Below are positions 27,380 through 36,716 of a stretch of DNA of 64,000 nucleotides, in pieces. Under the pieces are notes generated by a model. The model saw nothing but the letters and a program-made list of their open reading frames with translations, was not told where the DNA came from and made no database searches. The stretch spans positions 22,204 to 86,203 of the forward strand of contig NZ_NPJI01000091.1 in the NCBI RefSeq assembly GCF_002251435.1, in the 5' to 3' direction. The position numbers were made by a program, and so were the translations under genes. The stretch comes from Prevotella sp. P2-180. Lineage in GTDB: Bacteria > Bacteroidota > Bacteroidia > Bacteroidales > Bacteroidaceae. How positions within the stretch are numbered: position 1 is the first letter of the stretch; every line of letters begins with the position of its first letter.

Positions 27380-28813
27380 ATGAATTACGGACAATTTCTA
27401 AATATGATGCCTGAGGTCACGCTGATGATAGCCTTGGTAGCTGTGTTCATCGTCGATTTCATCTTCCACAAAAAGGAATCAAGCAGGCCACAGGCTCTCT
27501 TCACTGTCACCACCGGATTCCTGGCCTACCAGTGTATCTCATGCATACTCGCCTCTCCGGCAGAGGCTTTTGAAGGCATGTATGTGTCTACGGCAGCGGC
27601 TAACGTCATGAAATTTATTCTCACGGCAGGTACTCTTGTCGTGGTTATCATGGCTCAGCCTTGGCTGCGTCAGAAAGATGTGGCAGACAAGGATGGAGAG
27701 TTCTACATGCTCGTCATCTCGACACTTCTCGGTATGTACATGATGATGTCGGCTGGACATTTCCTCATGTTCTTCCTCGGACTCGAGATGGCTTCCATTC
27801 CCATGGCTTGCCTCGTGGCCTTCAACAAGTACCGCAAAGAGTCGGCTGAAGGTGCAGCAAAGTTCATTCTCACAGCATCGTTCTCAAGCGGTGTGATGCT
27901 CTATGGACTCTCGTTCATATATGCCGAGACTGGTTCGCTATATTTCGGCGACGTGGCTGGCAGCATAGGTGTCAACGCAATGACTATTCTTGGACTCGCC
28001 TTCTTCTTCAGCGGACTCGGCTTCAAGATCTCTCTCGTGCCGTTCCATTTCTGGACTGCCGACACTTACCAGGGAGCTCCAACACCGGTAACCGGATACC
28101 TCAGCGTAGTGTCGAAGGGTGCAGCCGCATTCACACTTATGATCATCCTCATAAAGGTGTTTGCACCTATGGTTGAATACTGGGAATACATCCTCTACAT
28201 AGTGATCGTGCTCAGCATTACCATCGCCAACCTGTTCGCAATACGCCAGAACGAGCTAAAGCGATTCATGGCTTTCAGCTCAATCTCACAGGCAGGATAC
28301 ATCATGCTTGCCGTGGTGGGCAACAGTGCCATGAGCGTGACTGCGCTCACATACTATGTGCTCGTATACGTAGTTGCTAACATGTCGGTGTTCACTGTCA
28401 TCAACGTTGTTGAGACTCGTGGTGGCGGAACAACAAAGATGAGCTGCTATGACGGCTTCTACAAGACCAACCCGAAGCTCTCGTTCCTCATGACACTCGC
28501 TTTGTTCTCGCTTGCGGGCATTCCACCTTTCGCTGGTATGTTCTCCAAGTTCTTCGTGTTTATGGCAGCAGCACAGGAAGGTTCGTTCCTCGCCTATTTC
28601 GTGGTGTTCATCGCACTTATCAATACAGTAATCAGTCTCTACTACTATCTGCTTATTGTCAAGGCCATGTACATCAAGCCGTCAGACAACCCATTGCCAA
28701 CATTCAAGAGCGACGTTAACAGCAAGGTGGCACTCGCCATCTGTACAGCCGGCATCGCCCTCTTCGGAGTATGCAGCTGCATCTACGACTGGATAGCCGC
28801 AGCGGCGAACTAA
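27380..28813 (+). CDS. nuoN: NADH-quinone oxidoreductase subunit N
   Basis: The 477-residue antiporter-like subunit is the last of the operon, with motifs FLGLEMASIPMACLVAF, FHFWTADTYQGAPTPVTGYLS and FSLAGIPPFAGMFSKFF. nuoE, nuoF and nuoG are absent from the whole stretch 18674-28813. The encoded machine therefore equals the quinone and proton-pumping modules without the NADH-oxidising module. Confidence 0.96.
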   Translation: MNYGQFLNMMPEVTLMIALVAVFIVDFIFHKKESSRPQALFTVTTGFLAYQCISCILASPAEAFEGMYVSTAAANVMKFILTAGTLVVVIMAQPWLRQKDVADKDGEFYMLVISTLLGMYMMMSAGHFLMFFLGLEMASIPMACLVAFNKYRKESAEGAAKFILTASFSSGVMLYGLSFIYAETGSLYFGDVAGSIGVNAMTILGLAFFFSGLGFKISLVPFHFWTADTYQGAPTPVTGYLSVVSKGAAAFTLMIILIKVFAPMVEYWEYILYIVIVLSITIANLFAIRQNELKRFMAFSSISQAGYIMLAVVGNSAMSVTALTYYVLVYVVANMSVFTVINVVETRGGGTTKMSCYDGFYKTNPKLSFLMTLALFSLAGIPPFAGMFSKFFVFMAAAQEGSFLAYFVVFIALINTVISLYYYLLIVKAMYIKPSDNPLPTFKSDVNSKVALAICTAGIALFGVCSCIYDWIAAAAN

Positions 28814-28826
28814 CATCTTAAATAAA

Positions 28827-28874
28827 GAATGAAGAGTGAAGAATGAAGTATCCTCCATTCTTCACTCTTCATTC
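28827..28874. terminator. Long perfect hairpin after nuoN
   Basis: A perfect 19-bp inverted repeat (28827-28845 with 28856-28874, 10-base loop) is made of GAATGAAGAGTGAAG-type units. It follows nuoN by 13 bases and ends about 50 bases before the next gene. It lacks a T-tract, so it may act as a transcript 3'-end or stability element rather than a classical terminator. Confidence 0.65.
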
Positions 28875-28926
28875 TTCATCTAAAAACAATCCTTTCTCCT
28901 CACTCCACATAAAAAAAGTATTATTT

Positions 28927-29610
28927 ATGAAACAATTCGCTTTTACCCTGCTTTTGCTCATGTTTGCCACAACAATGTCGGCACAGCAAGGCAAGTCGCT
29001 TTCTATTCTCGGTGACTCTTATAGCACATTTGAAGATTATCTTCAACCAGACTCAAACTTCGTGTGGTATTTCAAAGGAAAACATGAAAAGACAGATGTC
29101 ACACGCGTGGAACAGACATGGTGGAGCATACTGCTAAAGAAAACCGGAATGAAACTTTGCAGAAACAACTCATTCTCCGGGTCCACTATTTCAAGCACAG
29201 GATACCGCAAAGAAGACTATTCACAACGTTCATTCTGCAAAAGACTCTGGAACCTCGGATGCCCAGACGTGATAATTGTACTCGGAGCCACCAACGACAG
29301 CTGGGCAGGATCTCCCATTGGAGAATACAAATATTCAGACTGGACAGACCAGGACCTTTATTCATTCAGACCTGCAATGGCATACATGCTCTATCATCTC
29401 CAAAACAGATACCCCAACACAGAAATACACTTCGTAATGAACAGCGAACTTAAAGAAGCGATAACTACCTCAAGCAAAGCCATTTGCGAACATTATGGAG
29501 TAAACTTCATTCAACTGGAGAACATACATAAGATAAACGGGCATCCAAGCATTAAGGGTATGGAAGCCATTGCTGAACAAATCGCAAAGAATCTAAAATG
29601 TGAAAAATGA
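28927..29610 (+). CDS. Secreted SGNH/GDSL-family hydrolase
   Basis: The 227-residue protein has a signal peptide ending near TTMSAQQ and the SGNH hydrolase blocks. These are GDSYSTFEDY (Ser31 nucleophile), an asparagine in VLGATNDSW, and NGHPSIKGM near the C-terminus with the likely catalytic His. It probably deacylates or deacetylates a lipid or glycan in the periplasm or outside; the substrate is unknown. The open frame reaches back to 28843 through the upstream hairpin, but ATG 28927 gives a proper signal peptide. Its stop overlaps the helicase start by four bases. Confidence 0.85.
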   Translation: MKQFAFTLLLLMFATTMSAQQGKSLSILGDSYSTFEDYLQPDSNFVWYFKGKHEKTDVTRVEQTWWSILLKKTGMKLCRNNSFSGSTISSTGYRKEDYSQRSFCKRLWNLGCPDVIIVLGATNDSWAGSPIGEYKYSDWTDQDLYSFRPAMAYMLYHLQNRYPNTEIHFVMNSELKEAITTSSKAICEHYGVNFIQLENIHKINGHPSIKGMEAIAEQIAKNLKCEK

Positions 29611-31970
29611 ATAGTGAAGAATTGCTTAGTGGACTAAACGAAGGACAAAGGGCGGCAGTTGAATACTGCGATGGCGCACAACTCGTGATTGCGGGAGCAG
29701 GATCGGGAAAAACACGTGTGCTCACCTACAAGATTGCATATCTCATAGAAAGTGGTATGGAACCATGGCGTATACTTGCCTTGACTTTTACAAACAAGGC
29801 TGCAAACGAGATGAAACAAAGAATAGGGTTGCTCGTCGGACCTGAAAAGGCAAGATACATTAATATGGGAACGTTCCATTCTGTCTTCTCCAGAATACTA
29901 AGACTCGAAGCCGAAAAAATCGAATTCAACAATAATTTCACTATTTACGACCAAACAGACTCAAGATCACTCGTAAAAGCTATCATTAAGGAAATGGGAC
30001 TCGACGACAAAAAGTATAAACCGGCTTCTGTCGCCGACCGTATTAGCCGCGCCAAAAACAATAAGGTCAACGCTCAGGCGTATGCACTCGATGCCAGATA
30101 CAAACAACGCGACAACGACAACGGAACACCGATGATAGCTGAAATCTATAGCCGATACAACCAGCGATGCTTACAGGCCAACGCCATGGATTTTGACGAC
30201 CTGCTGCTCAACTTTTATTTCCTGCTCAGCAACGACGAGGAAACGAGGCATAAGTATTCTGAAAGATTTGAATACGTGCTTGTTGACGAGTATCAGGACA
30301 CTAACACCGTACAACAGGACATCGTGCTGCTGCTCACTGCCGAAAGGCAACGCGTATGCGTGGTGGGCGACGACGCACAAAGCATCTACAGCTTCCGTGG
30401 GGCAAACATTGACAATATTCTCGACTTCGGTAAGCATTTTGACAATTCCAAACTCTTCAAACTCGAACAGAACTACAGGTCTACACAAACCATAGTGCAA
30501 GCTGCAAACAGCCTTATTGCACACAACAAGCGACAGATACCCAAAGAGGTGTTCAGCAAAAAAGAGGAAGGGGAGAAAATATTGCTGAAAATGGCTTACA
30601 GCGACCAGGAAGAAGCCTTGGTTGTGACAAACGAAATACAAAGAATAAAAAGAAGGGACAAGTGTGAATACAGCGATTTCGCCATTCTTTACCGCACTAA
30701 CGCCCAAAGCCGAAGCTTCGAGGAACAGCTAAGAAAACAAAACATTCCATACCGTATATTCGGAGGCATGAGCTTCTATCAAAGAAAGGAGATAAAAGAT
30801 ATACTTGCATACTTTAGACTCGTGGCAAACCCTAACGATGAGGAAGCTCTTAAAAGGGTTATCAACTATCCTACAAGAGGAATAGGAGCTACAACGCTCG
30901 CCAAAATTGTTGACGCTGCAAACAATAACAGGCAAAGCCTCTGGAATGTGATGAGAAAAGCCGAGGACAAAGGCTTCACCAAAGCCACTGCCGCCAAACT
31001 CAAAGCCTTTCAGGCATTGGTCGACAGTTGGACCGAACGACTGCTCACCGAAGATGCATATACGCTAGGAAGCTCTATCATCAGGGAAAGTGGCATACAG
31101 AAAGATATCTATGCTAAAAGCAGTCCTGAAGACGTGGCAAGACAGGAAAACGTTGAGGAACTTCTTGCCGCAATAAAGGGATTCGTGGAAAGCCAACATG
31201 AAGAAGGAATGAGTAATCACGTGAATCTCGTGGACTTCCTTCAGGAGGTATCCCTTATGTCTGACATTGAAAGTGACAACGACGACAACCAGCCCAAAGT
31301 GTCGCTTATGACAATACATAGCGCAAAGGGACTGGAGTTCCCTGTCGTCTTCGTAGTAGGTCTTGAAGAAAATATCTTTCCTTCACCCATGAGTGCTGAT
31401 TCCATACGTGGAATAGAGGAAGAACGACGATTGCTTTATGTAGCCATAACGCGCGCTGAAAGACATCTGATGCTTACATGCGCAGAAAACCGTTTCCGCT
31501 ACGGACGTATGGAAAGCGACCAACCGTCGAGGTTCATAAGAGACATATCTTCAAATTTCCTCAAAATAGAGGGTAGGGGTGCCGCTACTTTCGGAATGTT
31601 GGAAACTTCCTCAGCAAGGACAAGGTCTTTTAATAAAAATTCACACTTCGGACATAATCCGTCTCAAATGCCAAACAAGCCACGATGGGAACAAAATCCA
31701 AATCCAGTCGCCTCACAGTTCATGGCAGACAGAAAACTCCGACTTGTACCGCCACGCAAGGAAGAGCCGGCTGTAAATCCATTTGTCAATAAAGTAGACT
31801 TCGGTCCATCGCTGTTGCATCCAGGCCAGACCATAGAGCATCAACGTTTCGGCATAGGAAAGGTGTTGGCTGTAGAAGGCAGAGGCGAAAATGCCAAAGC
31901 AACTGTCGAATTCCAAAATGCCGGCACCAAACAACTATTATTGAAATTCGCAAAATACAAGGTATTATAA
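29607..31970 (+). CDS. pcrA: UvrD/PcrA-family ATP-dependent DNA helicase
   Basis: This 787-residue superfamily 1A helicase has Walker A in AGAGSGKTRVLT (about 29-40) and Walker B/motif II VDEYQDTN. Also present are motif III VGDDAQSIYSFRGA, motif IV LEQNYRST, motif V LMTIHSAKGLEFPVV and motif VI LLYVAITRAERHLML. The C-terminal tail (about 700-787) ends in the short beta domain TIEHQRFGIGKVLAVEG seen in PcrA proteins. It unwinds DNA 3'-5' in repair and replication restart. It is coupled by ATGA overlap to the SGNH hydrolase, an unrelated function. Confidence 0.95.
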   Translation: MNSEELLSGLNEGQRAAVEYCDGAQLVIAGAGSGKTRVLTYKIAYLIESGMEPWRILALTFTNKAANEMKQRIGLLVGPEKARYINMGTFHSVFSRILRLEAEKIEFNNNFTIYDQTDSRSLVKAIIKEMGLDDKKYKPASVADRISRAKNNKVNAQAYALDARYKQRDNDNGTPMIAEIYSRYNQRCLQANAMDFDDLLLNFYFLLSNDEETRHKYSERFEYVLVDEYQDTNTVQQDIVLLLTAERQRVCVVGDDAQSIYSFRGANIDNILDFGKHFDNSKLFKLEQNYRSTQTIVQAANSLIAHNKRQIPKEVFSKKEEGEKILLKMAYSDQEEALVVTNEIQRIKRRDKCEYSDFAILYRTNAQSRSFEEQLRKQNIPYRIFGGMSFYQRKEIKDILAYFRLVANPNDEEALKRVINYPTRGIGATTLAKIVDAANNNRQSLWNVMRKAEDKGFTKATAAKLKAFQALVDSWTERLLTEDAYTLGSSIIRESGIQKDIYAKSSPEDVARQENVEELLAAIKGFVESQHEEGMSNHVNLVDFLQEVSLMSDIESDNDDNQPKVSLMTIHSAKGLEFPVVFVVGLEENIFPSPMSADSIRGIEEERRLLYVAITRAERHLMLTCAENRFRYGRMESDQPSRFIRDISSNFLKIEGRGAATFGMLETSSARTRSFNKNSHFGHNPSQMPNKPRWEQNPNPVASQFMADRKLRLVPPRKEEPAVNPFVNKVDFGPSLLHPGQTIEHQRFGIGKVLAVEGRGENAKATVEFQNAGTKQLLLKFAKYKVL

Positions 31971-32054
31971 TACTACATATTCAATCGGGCTAATCGCCAT
32001 TATGATAAATAGAATATTTATTTTATTCTGTTATAGCAAAAAAAAAGGAAAAAA

Positions 32055-32086
32055 TTTGGTAGTTTCATCTTTTCTTAGTACCTTTG
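32055..32086 (+). promoter_or_regulatory. Promoter of tRNA-Arg
   Basis: TTTG at 32055-32058 and TACCTTTG at 32079-32086, 20 bases apart, lie 19 bases before the mature tRNA. Confidence 0.82.
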
Positions 32087-32105
32087 CACCCGCAAAATCC
32101 AAGTA

Positions 32106-32180
32106 GGTTCCGTAGCTCAGTTGGATTAGAGCAACGCCCTTCTAAGGCGTGGGTCTAGGGTTCGAATCCCTACGGAATCA
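32106..32180 (+). tRNA. tRNA-Arg (anticodon TCT)
   Basis: The 75-base sequence folds as a tRNA. The acceptor stem is GGTTCCG with CGGAATC, with discriminator A at 32180. The anticodon stem ACGCC/GGCGT closes the loop CTTCTAA, so the anticodon is TCT at 32141-32143. The T loop contains TTCGAATC. It decodes AGA (and AGG). CCA is not encoded. Confidence 0.96.
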
Positions 32181-32191
32181 CTTATGGTTGA

Positions 32192-32227
32192 GGTTAAAAT
32201 ACTGAACATCAGCATTTTAACCTTTTT
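32192..32227 (+). terminator. Terminator after tRNA-Arg
   Basis: GGTTAAAAT (32192-32200) pairs with ATTTTAACC (32214-32222). An inner CTGA/TCAG stem extends the hairpin, and TTTTT follows. Confidence 0.88.
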
Positions 32228-32265
32228 ATATTTCCAAAAGTACACAACAATTAATCAGTTACGCA

Positions 32266-33036
32266 ATGATAACAATAGAACAATTAACCTTTATCGTCCG
32301 TGAGGCATCAAAACTGATGGTCACCGACGGATTTGAGATAGATCAGAAGGATGGTTTCGAGAACATCGTGACATCATCCGACGTAGCAGTACAGAACTAC
32401 CTATGCAAAAGTCTATCTGTCCTTATGCCTGACTCAGGCTTCCTGTGCGAGGAAAAGGACATAAACGACTCGTGCCACGAATACACATGGATTATAGATC
32501 CCATCGACGGTACCGCCAACTACAGCCGTGGCATCGACCAATGCGCCATCTGCGTAGGACTGAAACATGGCGAAGAGATGCTGATGGGTGTGGTCTTTTT
32601 GCCACGCACCAACGAACTTTTCCATGCTGAGAAAGGCAAGGGAGCCTTTCTGAACGGCAAGAGGATCCACGTCTCCGACCGTGGTTTCAGCAATGCAGTG
32701 CTGTGTACCGCCCTGCCCGTATATCATAAGGAGTATGCCGAGGTGTGCTCAAAGATTATCGTCGAAACCTTCGGCAAATGCAACGACATACGCCGTTTCG
32801 GTGCCTGCGCCCCCGAACTCTGCTATTTGGCGATGGGCAGGTGCGAGCTCTATTTCGAATATTTGCTCAGTCCGTGGGACTATGCCGCCGCCTCGCTGAT
32901 AGTGACAGAAGCCGGAGGAGTCATCACGTCATCCGACGGTAGCCCGTTGCGCCTCACTGAGCCCACGGGAGTCGTTGCCGCCAACAACGTGTCGAACTAC
33001 AACCAGATGCTTGACATTGTAGCTTTATATACTTAA
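32266..33036 (+). CDS. Inositol monophosphatase-family phosphatase
   Basis: The 256-residue enzyme shows the Mg-dependent FIG superfamily motifs: Glu62-Glu63 in CEEKD, DPIDGTANY (Asp78, Asp81) and SPWDYAAASLIVTEAGG near the C-terminus. Members dephosphorylate inositol phosphates, PAP (CysQ) or sugar phosphates. The sequence alone does not settle which. It follows the tRNA terminator, and its stop TAA overlaps the convergent GH115 stop. Confidence 0.92.
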   Translation: MITIEQLTFIVREASKLMVTDGFEIDQKDGFENIVTSSDVAVQNYLCKSLSVLMPDSGFLCEEKDINDSCHEYTWIIDPIDGTANYSRGIDQCAICVGLKHGEEMLMGVVFLPRTNELFHAEKGKGAFLNGKRIHVSDRGFSNAVLCTALPVYHKEYAEVCSKIIVETFGKCNDIRRFGACAPELCYLAMGRCELYFEYLLSPWDYAAASLIVTEAGGVITSSDGSPLRLTEPTGVVAANNVSNYNQMLDIVALYT

Positions 33037-35573
33037 TATTCCGGCTTTATTGGAAACACATAAAACTTGCGGCTCTTGTCGAAGTCGAGCATCCATTGGT
33101 CGAGGACTATGTGGTTGTCTAATGCCTCGATGGTCAGAGTATGATTGCCTTTTGCTATATTGACGGGAAGTTCCCGCAGAGCCTGTTGGCGGAGCACGTT
33201 AAGTTTCCAACGCTCAGAGCGGAAAGGTTCCTTGAGGCTGAACATCTGCGGCTCGCCGCCGTCAATTCTTACCGAGAAGCGCAGTTCACCCTTGTCGTTG
33301 GGCTGTGTGGGAATGAGAGCCATACGCAGAATGGCTTCGCCTTCCCTTGGGCAGTCGAAAGTGTAAGTGACTGTTCTTCCTTTAGGCAGGCGCACGGCAT
33401 TCATAGAATGTCCTAACGCCTCTACACATTTAGCCCCCTCGTCGGCCTTGTCCCACTGGCAGGCGTTGCGTGCTATGTAGCTTCCGTCGTTAGCTATTTC
33501 ACCGACCGTGTTGTCTGGCTGGTTCTTGTATTTGTGTACTTCCTCGTCGGTCAGCATCATCGGCAGTTTCGGGGCATAGAAGACGTATAGGTCGCGCGGA
33601 TTGTCAACAATAAGATGTTGCCACTTTCCGTCAGCCAACTCATTATTGTAGTAGGCGGTGAGGTTGCGTATCTGCTGATATGCATCCTGGCTCTTGGCGC
33701 AAGCCGTTAACAGGGCTTCGTCGCGCTGCCAGCGTCCAGCACCACTTTTAGTTTTGGCAATGAATCTTGCCCTTTGTGCCTCGAGCATCTTGCGGCTCAT
33801 GGCTGCTGCCGACAGTACGGGATATTTCACATGGGAGAAGAAAGTGGCATGGCGATTCTCTGGCAATGTTTTTTCTATCTCTTCCAACGCGTCGGTCACC
33901 TTGCGCCAGTCGGTGAGATAGCGGTCGAGTTCGCCGCCGAAGGCTGTGAGGCTGAATTCCGTGTCACTCACGTCCGACCATCCCCATTGGTATTTCTTCT
34001 TGTCGAGCTCTACCTGAGTCCATCCCATAAACTCTGGCTTGCGTATAGCTGTCAGTCGGTAGAACTCCTGCATCACAGGCAGCAGACGTTCGCCTGCCTG
34101 TTGTCCGAACTCACGGCAGAGCCAGCGTAGCTGATGGTCGTAGATGGTGGAGGGCTGAATGGAGTTGATGTTCCAAGCCATGTCGAGAAACAGTTCAAGG
34201 TCGTAGGCAGCCGTCTTCAGTTCATGTACGTTTGCAATCCAGAGTCTTCGTGCATTATGGTCGTAAGCCTCGCGCATCTCGTTGTAAATGAGTCCCGGCT
34301 GTGTGGTTGACAGCCATAGGTAGTCGTGAGGCCTGCCCCAATAGCTCAGGTGATAATACACTCCTGCCCCACCCTTTCGCTTCTGCTGCAGCGAGTCGCT
34401 CAGTCGGGTCATGTAGCCATAGTTGTCGTCACACCATGTCAGCATCACGTCGTCGGGCACCACAAGTCCGTTCTCCATCACCTTTAGCACCTCCTTGTAT
34501 GGCACAAACTGCTGTGGAATCTGTTCAACACGCTTACTTACACACTTGCCGAGCATCACCCTCTGGTCGTCAATCACCTGCTGCAGTGCGGCAGTCTGGT
34601 CGTCAAGGTTCTTGCCCACTCCCTCCATTGCGCCATCGTGTATGCCACGCATTCCTATTGTGTAGATATTTTCATACTTCCCAGCCTCTTTCAGTCGTTC
34701 AGTCCAGTAGTTCTGCACTCCCTCCTTGTTTTTTATATAGTTGTAGGCTCCACGCTCCTTGGTGTTCCATTCCCCGGCATTGTTGCGCATCATCGGTTCG
34801 CAGTGCGACGTGCCTATGACAATGCCGCAGGAGTCTGCCACCTCCTTTGCTCCTGGAATGAGGAAGAAAGGAATTGACGATTCGTGCATGGCGGGCCAGA
34901 TGGCATTTGCCCTTAGGCGCATCAGCAGCTTGAACACCTCCTTGTATGCCAAGGCACTTATCATTCCCGGCCTTGCGGGAGAAAAAGTTCGCCAGCTCCA
35001 CGGTTGTGTCGACCAGTCCTCGTCGTTTATAAAGATGCCCCGGTATTCCACCGATGGGCTTTGCTCCGTATGGAAGTCTGCTGGAACCTCAAGCCTCTTG
35101 CGCTTCTCCGGCATCTCGTCAGCCCACCATTTCCATGGCGACACTCCAGCCATTCGCGACAGCTCGAGTATGCCGTAGGCGGTACCACGTCCGTTGCCGC
35201 CCGCCACAATCAGCTGATTGCCTGTCACCTTAATGCAGAAAGCGTCTTTCCGCCTCTTCAGTGTCTCCACGTCGATGCCAGCCGCCTTCAGCGACTTTTC
35301 GGCAGCCTTGTCCTTATCCATCTGCACTATGCGCACCTTTGCATCGTTGCCTTCTTTTTTCAGCTTTGCACCAGTCACGTCCATCATGTCCTCGCCCCAC
35401 ATCTGAATTGCCGTCGTCACCACTGGCGACACGCTTTTGCTCAACGAGTAGCTGATGTGCGCTCCACCGTCGTACCAGCTGAACACATCATCCTTAGCGG
35501 CAGCCTGGGCCATGGAGGCAATACACAACATCACGAGAAAGATTCCTCTCATCTTTATATCTTTTTTGTCCAT
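33033..35573 (-). CDS. Glycoside hydrolase family 115 (xylan alpha-glucuronidase)
   Basis: This large enzyme (about 846 residues) has a signal peptide (MRGIFLVMLCIASMAQA) and GH115 hallmarks: EYRGIFINDEDWSTQPWSW, NAIWPAMHESSIPFF and GTSHCEPMMRNNAGEW. GH115 enzymes remove (methyl)glucuronic acid from xylan. A C-terminal beta domain (about 690-840) includes SMNAVRLPKGRTVTYTFDCP. ATG 35573 was chosen, about 29 bases from a -7 box; ATG 35552 would start directly at the hydrophobic signal, and the open frame reaches TTG 35582. No SusC/SusD pair or other xylanase lies nearby, so this is an orphan carbohydrate gene here. Confidence 0.92.
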   Translation of the reverse strand: MDKKDIKMRGIFLVMLCIASMAQAAAKDDVFSWYDGGAHISYSLSKSVSPVVTTAIQMWGEDMMDVTGAKLKKEGNDAKVRIVQMDKDKAAEKSLKAAGIDVETLKRRKDAFCIKVTGNQLIVAGGNGRGTAYGILELSRMAGVSPWKWWADEMPEKRKRLEVPADFHTEQSPSVEYRGIFINDEDWSTQPWSWRTFSPARPGMISALAYKEVFKLLMRLRANAIWPAMHESSIPFFLIPGAKEVADSCGIVIGTSHCEPMMRNNAGEWNTKERGAYNYIKNKEGVQNYWTERLKEAGKYENIYTIGMRGIHDGAMEGVGKNLDDQTAALQQVIDDQRVMLGKCVSKRVEQIPQQFVPYKEVLKVMENGLVVPDDVMLTWCDDNYGYMTRLSDSLQQKRKGGAGVYYHLSYWGRPHDYLWLSTTQPGLIYNEMREAYDHNARRLWIANVHELKTAAYDLELFLDMAWNINSIQPSTIYDHQLRWLCREFGQQAGERLLPVMQEFYRLTAIRKPEFMGWTQVELDKKKYQWGWSDVSDTEFSLTAFGGELDRYLTDWRKVTDALEEIEKTLPENRHATFFSHVKYPVLSAAAMSRKMLEAQRARFIAKTKSGAGRWQRDEALLTACAKSQDAYQQIRNLTAYYNNELADGKWQHLIVDNPRDLYVFYAPKLPMMLTDEEVHKYKNQPDNTVGEIANDGSYIARNACQWDKADEGAKCVEALGHSMNAVRLPKGRTVTYTFDCPREGEAILRMALIPTQPNDKGELRFSVRIDGGEPQMFSLKEPFRSERWKLNVLRQQALRELPVNIAKGNHTLTIEALDNHIVLDQWMLDFDKSRKFYVFPIKPEY

Positions 35574-35601
35574 ATAGATCAACGTTTTTTGTTTTCGTGT
35601 A

Positions 35602-35609
35602 CAAAGATA
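35602..35609 (-). promoter_or_regulatory. -7 box (TATCTTTG) of the GH115 gene
   Basis: On the minus strand 35609 to 35602 reads TATCTTTG. CTTG at 35630-35633, 20 bases further upstream, is a near-match to the -33 TTTG. Confidence 0.7.
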
Positions 35610-35764
35610 AGCTTAAAAGATGTAAGCTACAAGCGGTAATCAAAAATCATAGGCAAAAAAGCAAAAGTTATAGAACTGTATTGTTTCTGCTTTCAGAATA
35701 AAATGGTGGTTCATCCGACATTTCGAGTAATGGCAAATAATTATGAGGATGAATGTCGCTACAG

Positions 35765-36104
35765 CTCTACACTCTACATCATTTAAGTATAAATGTCTTG
35801 TTCTTAGATAGTTAGCGAATGTAGAGTACCTCTCAACCCTACATTCACTCTACATTCACCCTTCATAAAACCAAGTTGCTTCCATTTTCACTCAAATGTC
35901 AAATATATTCACAAAGAATCCGAAGCCCGTTTTCTCTTCATTTCGTTCGCCTGTGACCCGTTGGCTGCAATGATGGATAACAGTCGAATGCTGATGTGAA
36001 TGATGTAGGGTGAATGTAGAGTGAATGTAGAGTTGAGAGGTACTCTACATTCGCCAACCATCTGACTGTCAATATGTTGTCGCGAAATAATGTAGAGTGT
36101 AGAG
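35765..36104. repeat. 340-bp nested inverted repeat in a gene-free zone
   Basis: Two sets of arms face each other. Inner arms at 35811-35866 and 36003-36058 match at 53 of 56 positions. Outer arms at 35765-35784 and 36085-36104 match at 19 of 20. Both are built from TGTAGAGTG-type units. The centre (35867-36002) shows no coding signal. The whole gap 35583-36476 holds no convincing gene. Further on, 36176-36195 is a CCTGTCAT/ATGACAGG hairpin followed by a second CTGTCA-type hairpin. A short minus frame at 36260-36448 ends in GRAILQYQKDD, faintly like the start of a RhuM-type protein, but is too weak to call. Confidence 0.75.
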
Positions 36105-36476
36105 TGTTAGCGGAGCAGGCTTATATAAAACGAGACGAGATGTCTTATGGCAACAAGCCAAACGTCTCCTACAAGCCTGTCATAGTTATGACAGGCGACT
36201 GTCATAACTTGACAGTGGGACATGGGATTACTTATGCCTCATTATCCTTGTAGTTAACTTTATAATGTTGGATACTTATCGTCTTTTTGATATTGGAGTA
36301 TCGCCCTTCCTCCCTCATCTTGCATGTTGAAGTGTTTTAACCTTTTGCAAGTAACTGAAACACGAAAGAAACATAATGCTCCCAAAATTGAAAGGTACAA
36401 AAAAGTGCATTTGTGGAAAATTGCAAATCGAAGAGTTTTGAAGAGCAAAACCAGTCTTCAAGAGTGAGCAAGATAT

Positions 36477-36716
36477 GTGGCCATGTTTGGACAGACGGCC
36501 AAGCAATGGCGTGAAGCCCATCCTGAACTGAAAGGGAATATCCGTGACTATGCTTCCATCAACGAACTTATTTGTCTGGCAAATATGGAGAACATCAATG
36601 CCGTTCTCATTGATGAGGGCGTACCGCAGGGCGACCGCCTTGTGCGCCTCAATCAGATTGCCATCAATCAGATGCGTGTGCTGGAGAACGATGATAATAG
36701 AAACCTCTTAAAATGA
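36477..36716 (+). pseudogene. KilA-N-type protein, C-terminal remnant
   Basis: About 79 codons read VAMFGQTAKQWREAHPELKG and INELICLANMENINAVLIDE. From memory this closely matches the C-terminal region of Bacteroidales KilA-N-domain proteins (usual form ...NVALFGQTAKQWRE...). The N-terminal KilA-N DNA-binding domain is missing. The codons just upstream do not continue the family pattern, so this is a leftover fragment of a phage or mobile-element gene. It sits beside the large inverted repeat, suggesting a decayed insertion. Confidence 0.7.

Noticed and set aside
28843..28926. Upstream extension of the SGNH hydrolase
   Set aside because: It would begin inside the long hairpin and place 28 unrelated residues before a perfect signal peptide.
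34301..35639. Plus-strand open frames opposite the GH115 gene
   Set aside because: GH115 motifs on the minus strand are clear; the plus frames are Ser/Pro/His-rich shadows without starts or families.
35765..36104. CRISPR array considered for the repeated TGTAGAGTG units
   Set aside because: Units are short, in inverted not regularly spaced direct order, with no unique spacers and no cas genes.
36260..36448. 62-codon minus frame ending GRAILQYQKDD
   Set aside because: The ending faintly recalls RhuM-type proteins, but too little is conserved to call a gene or remnant.
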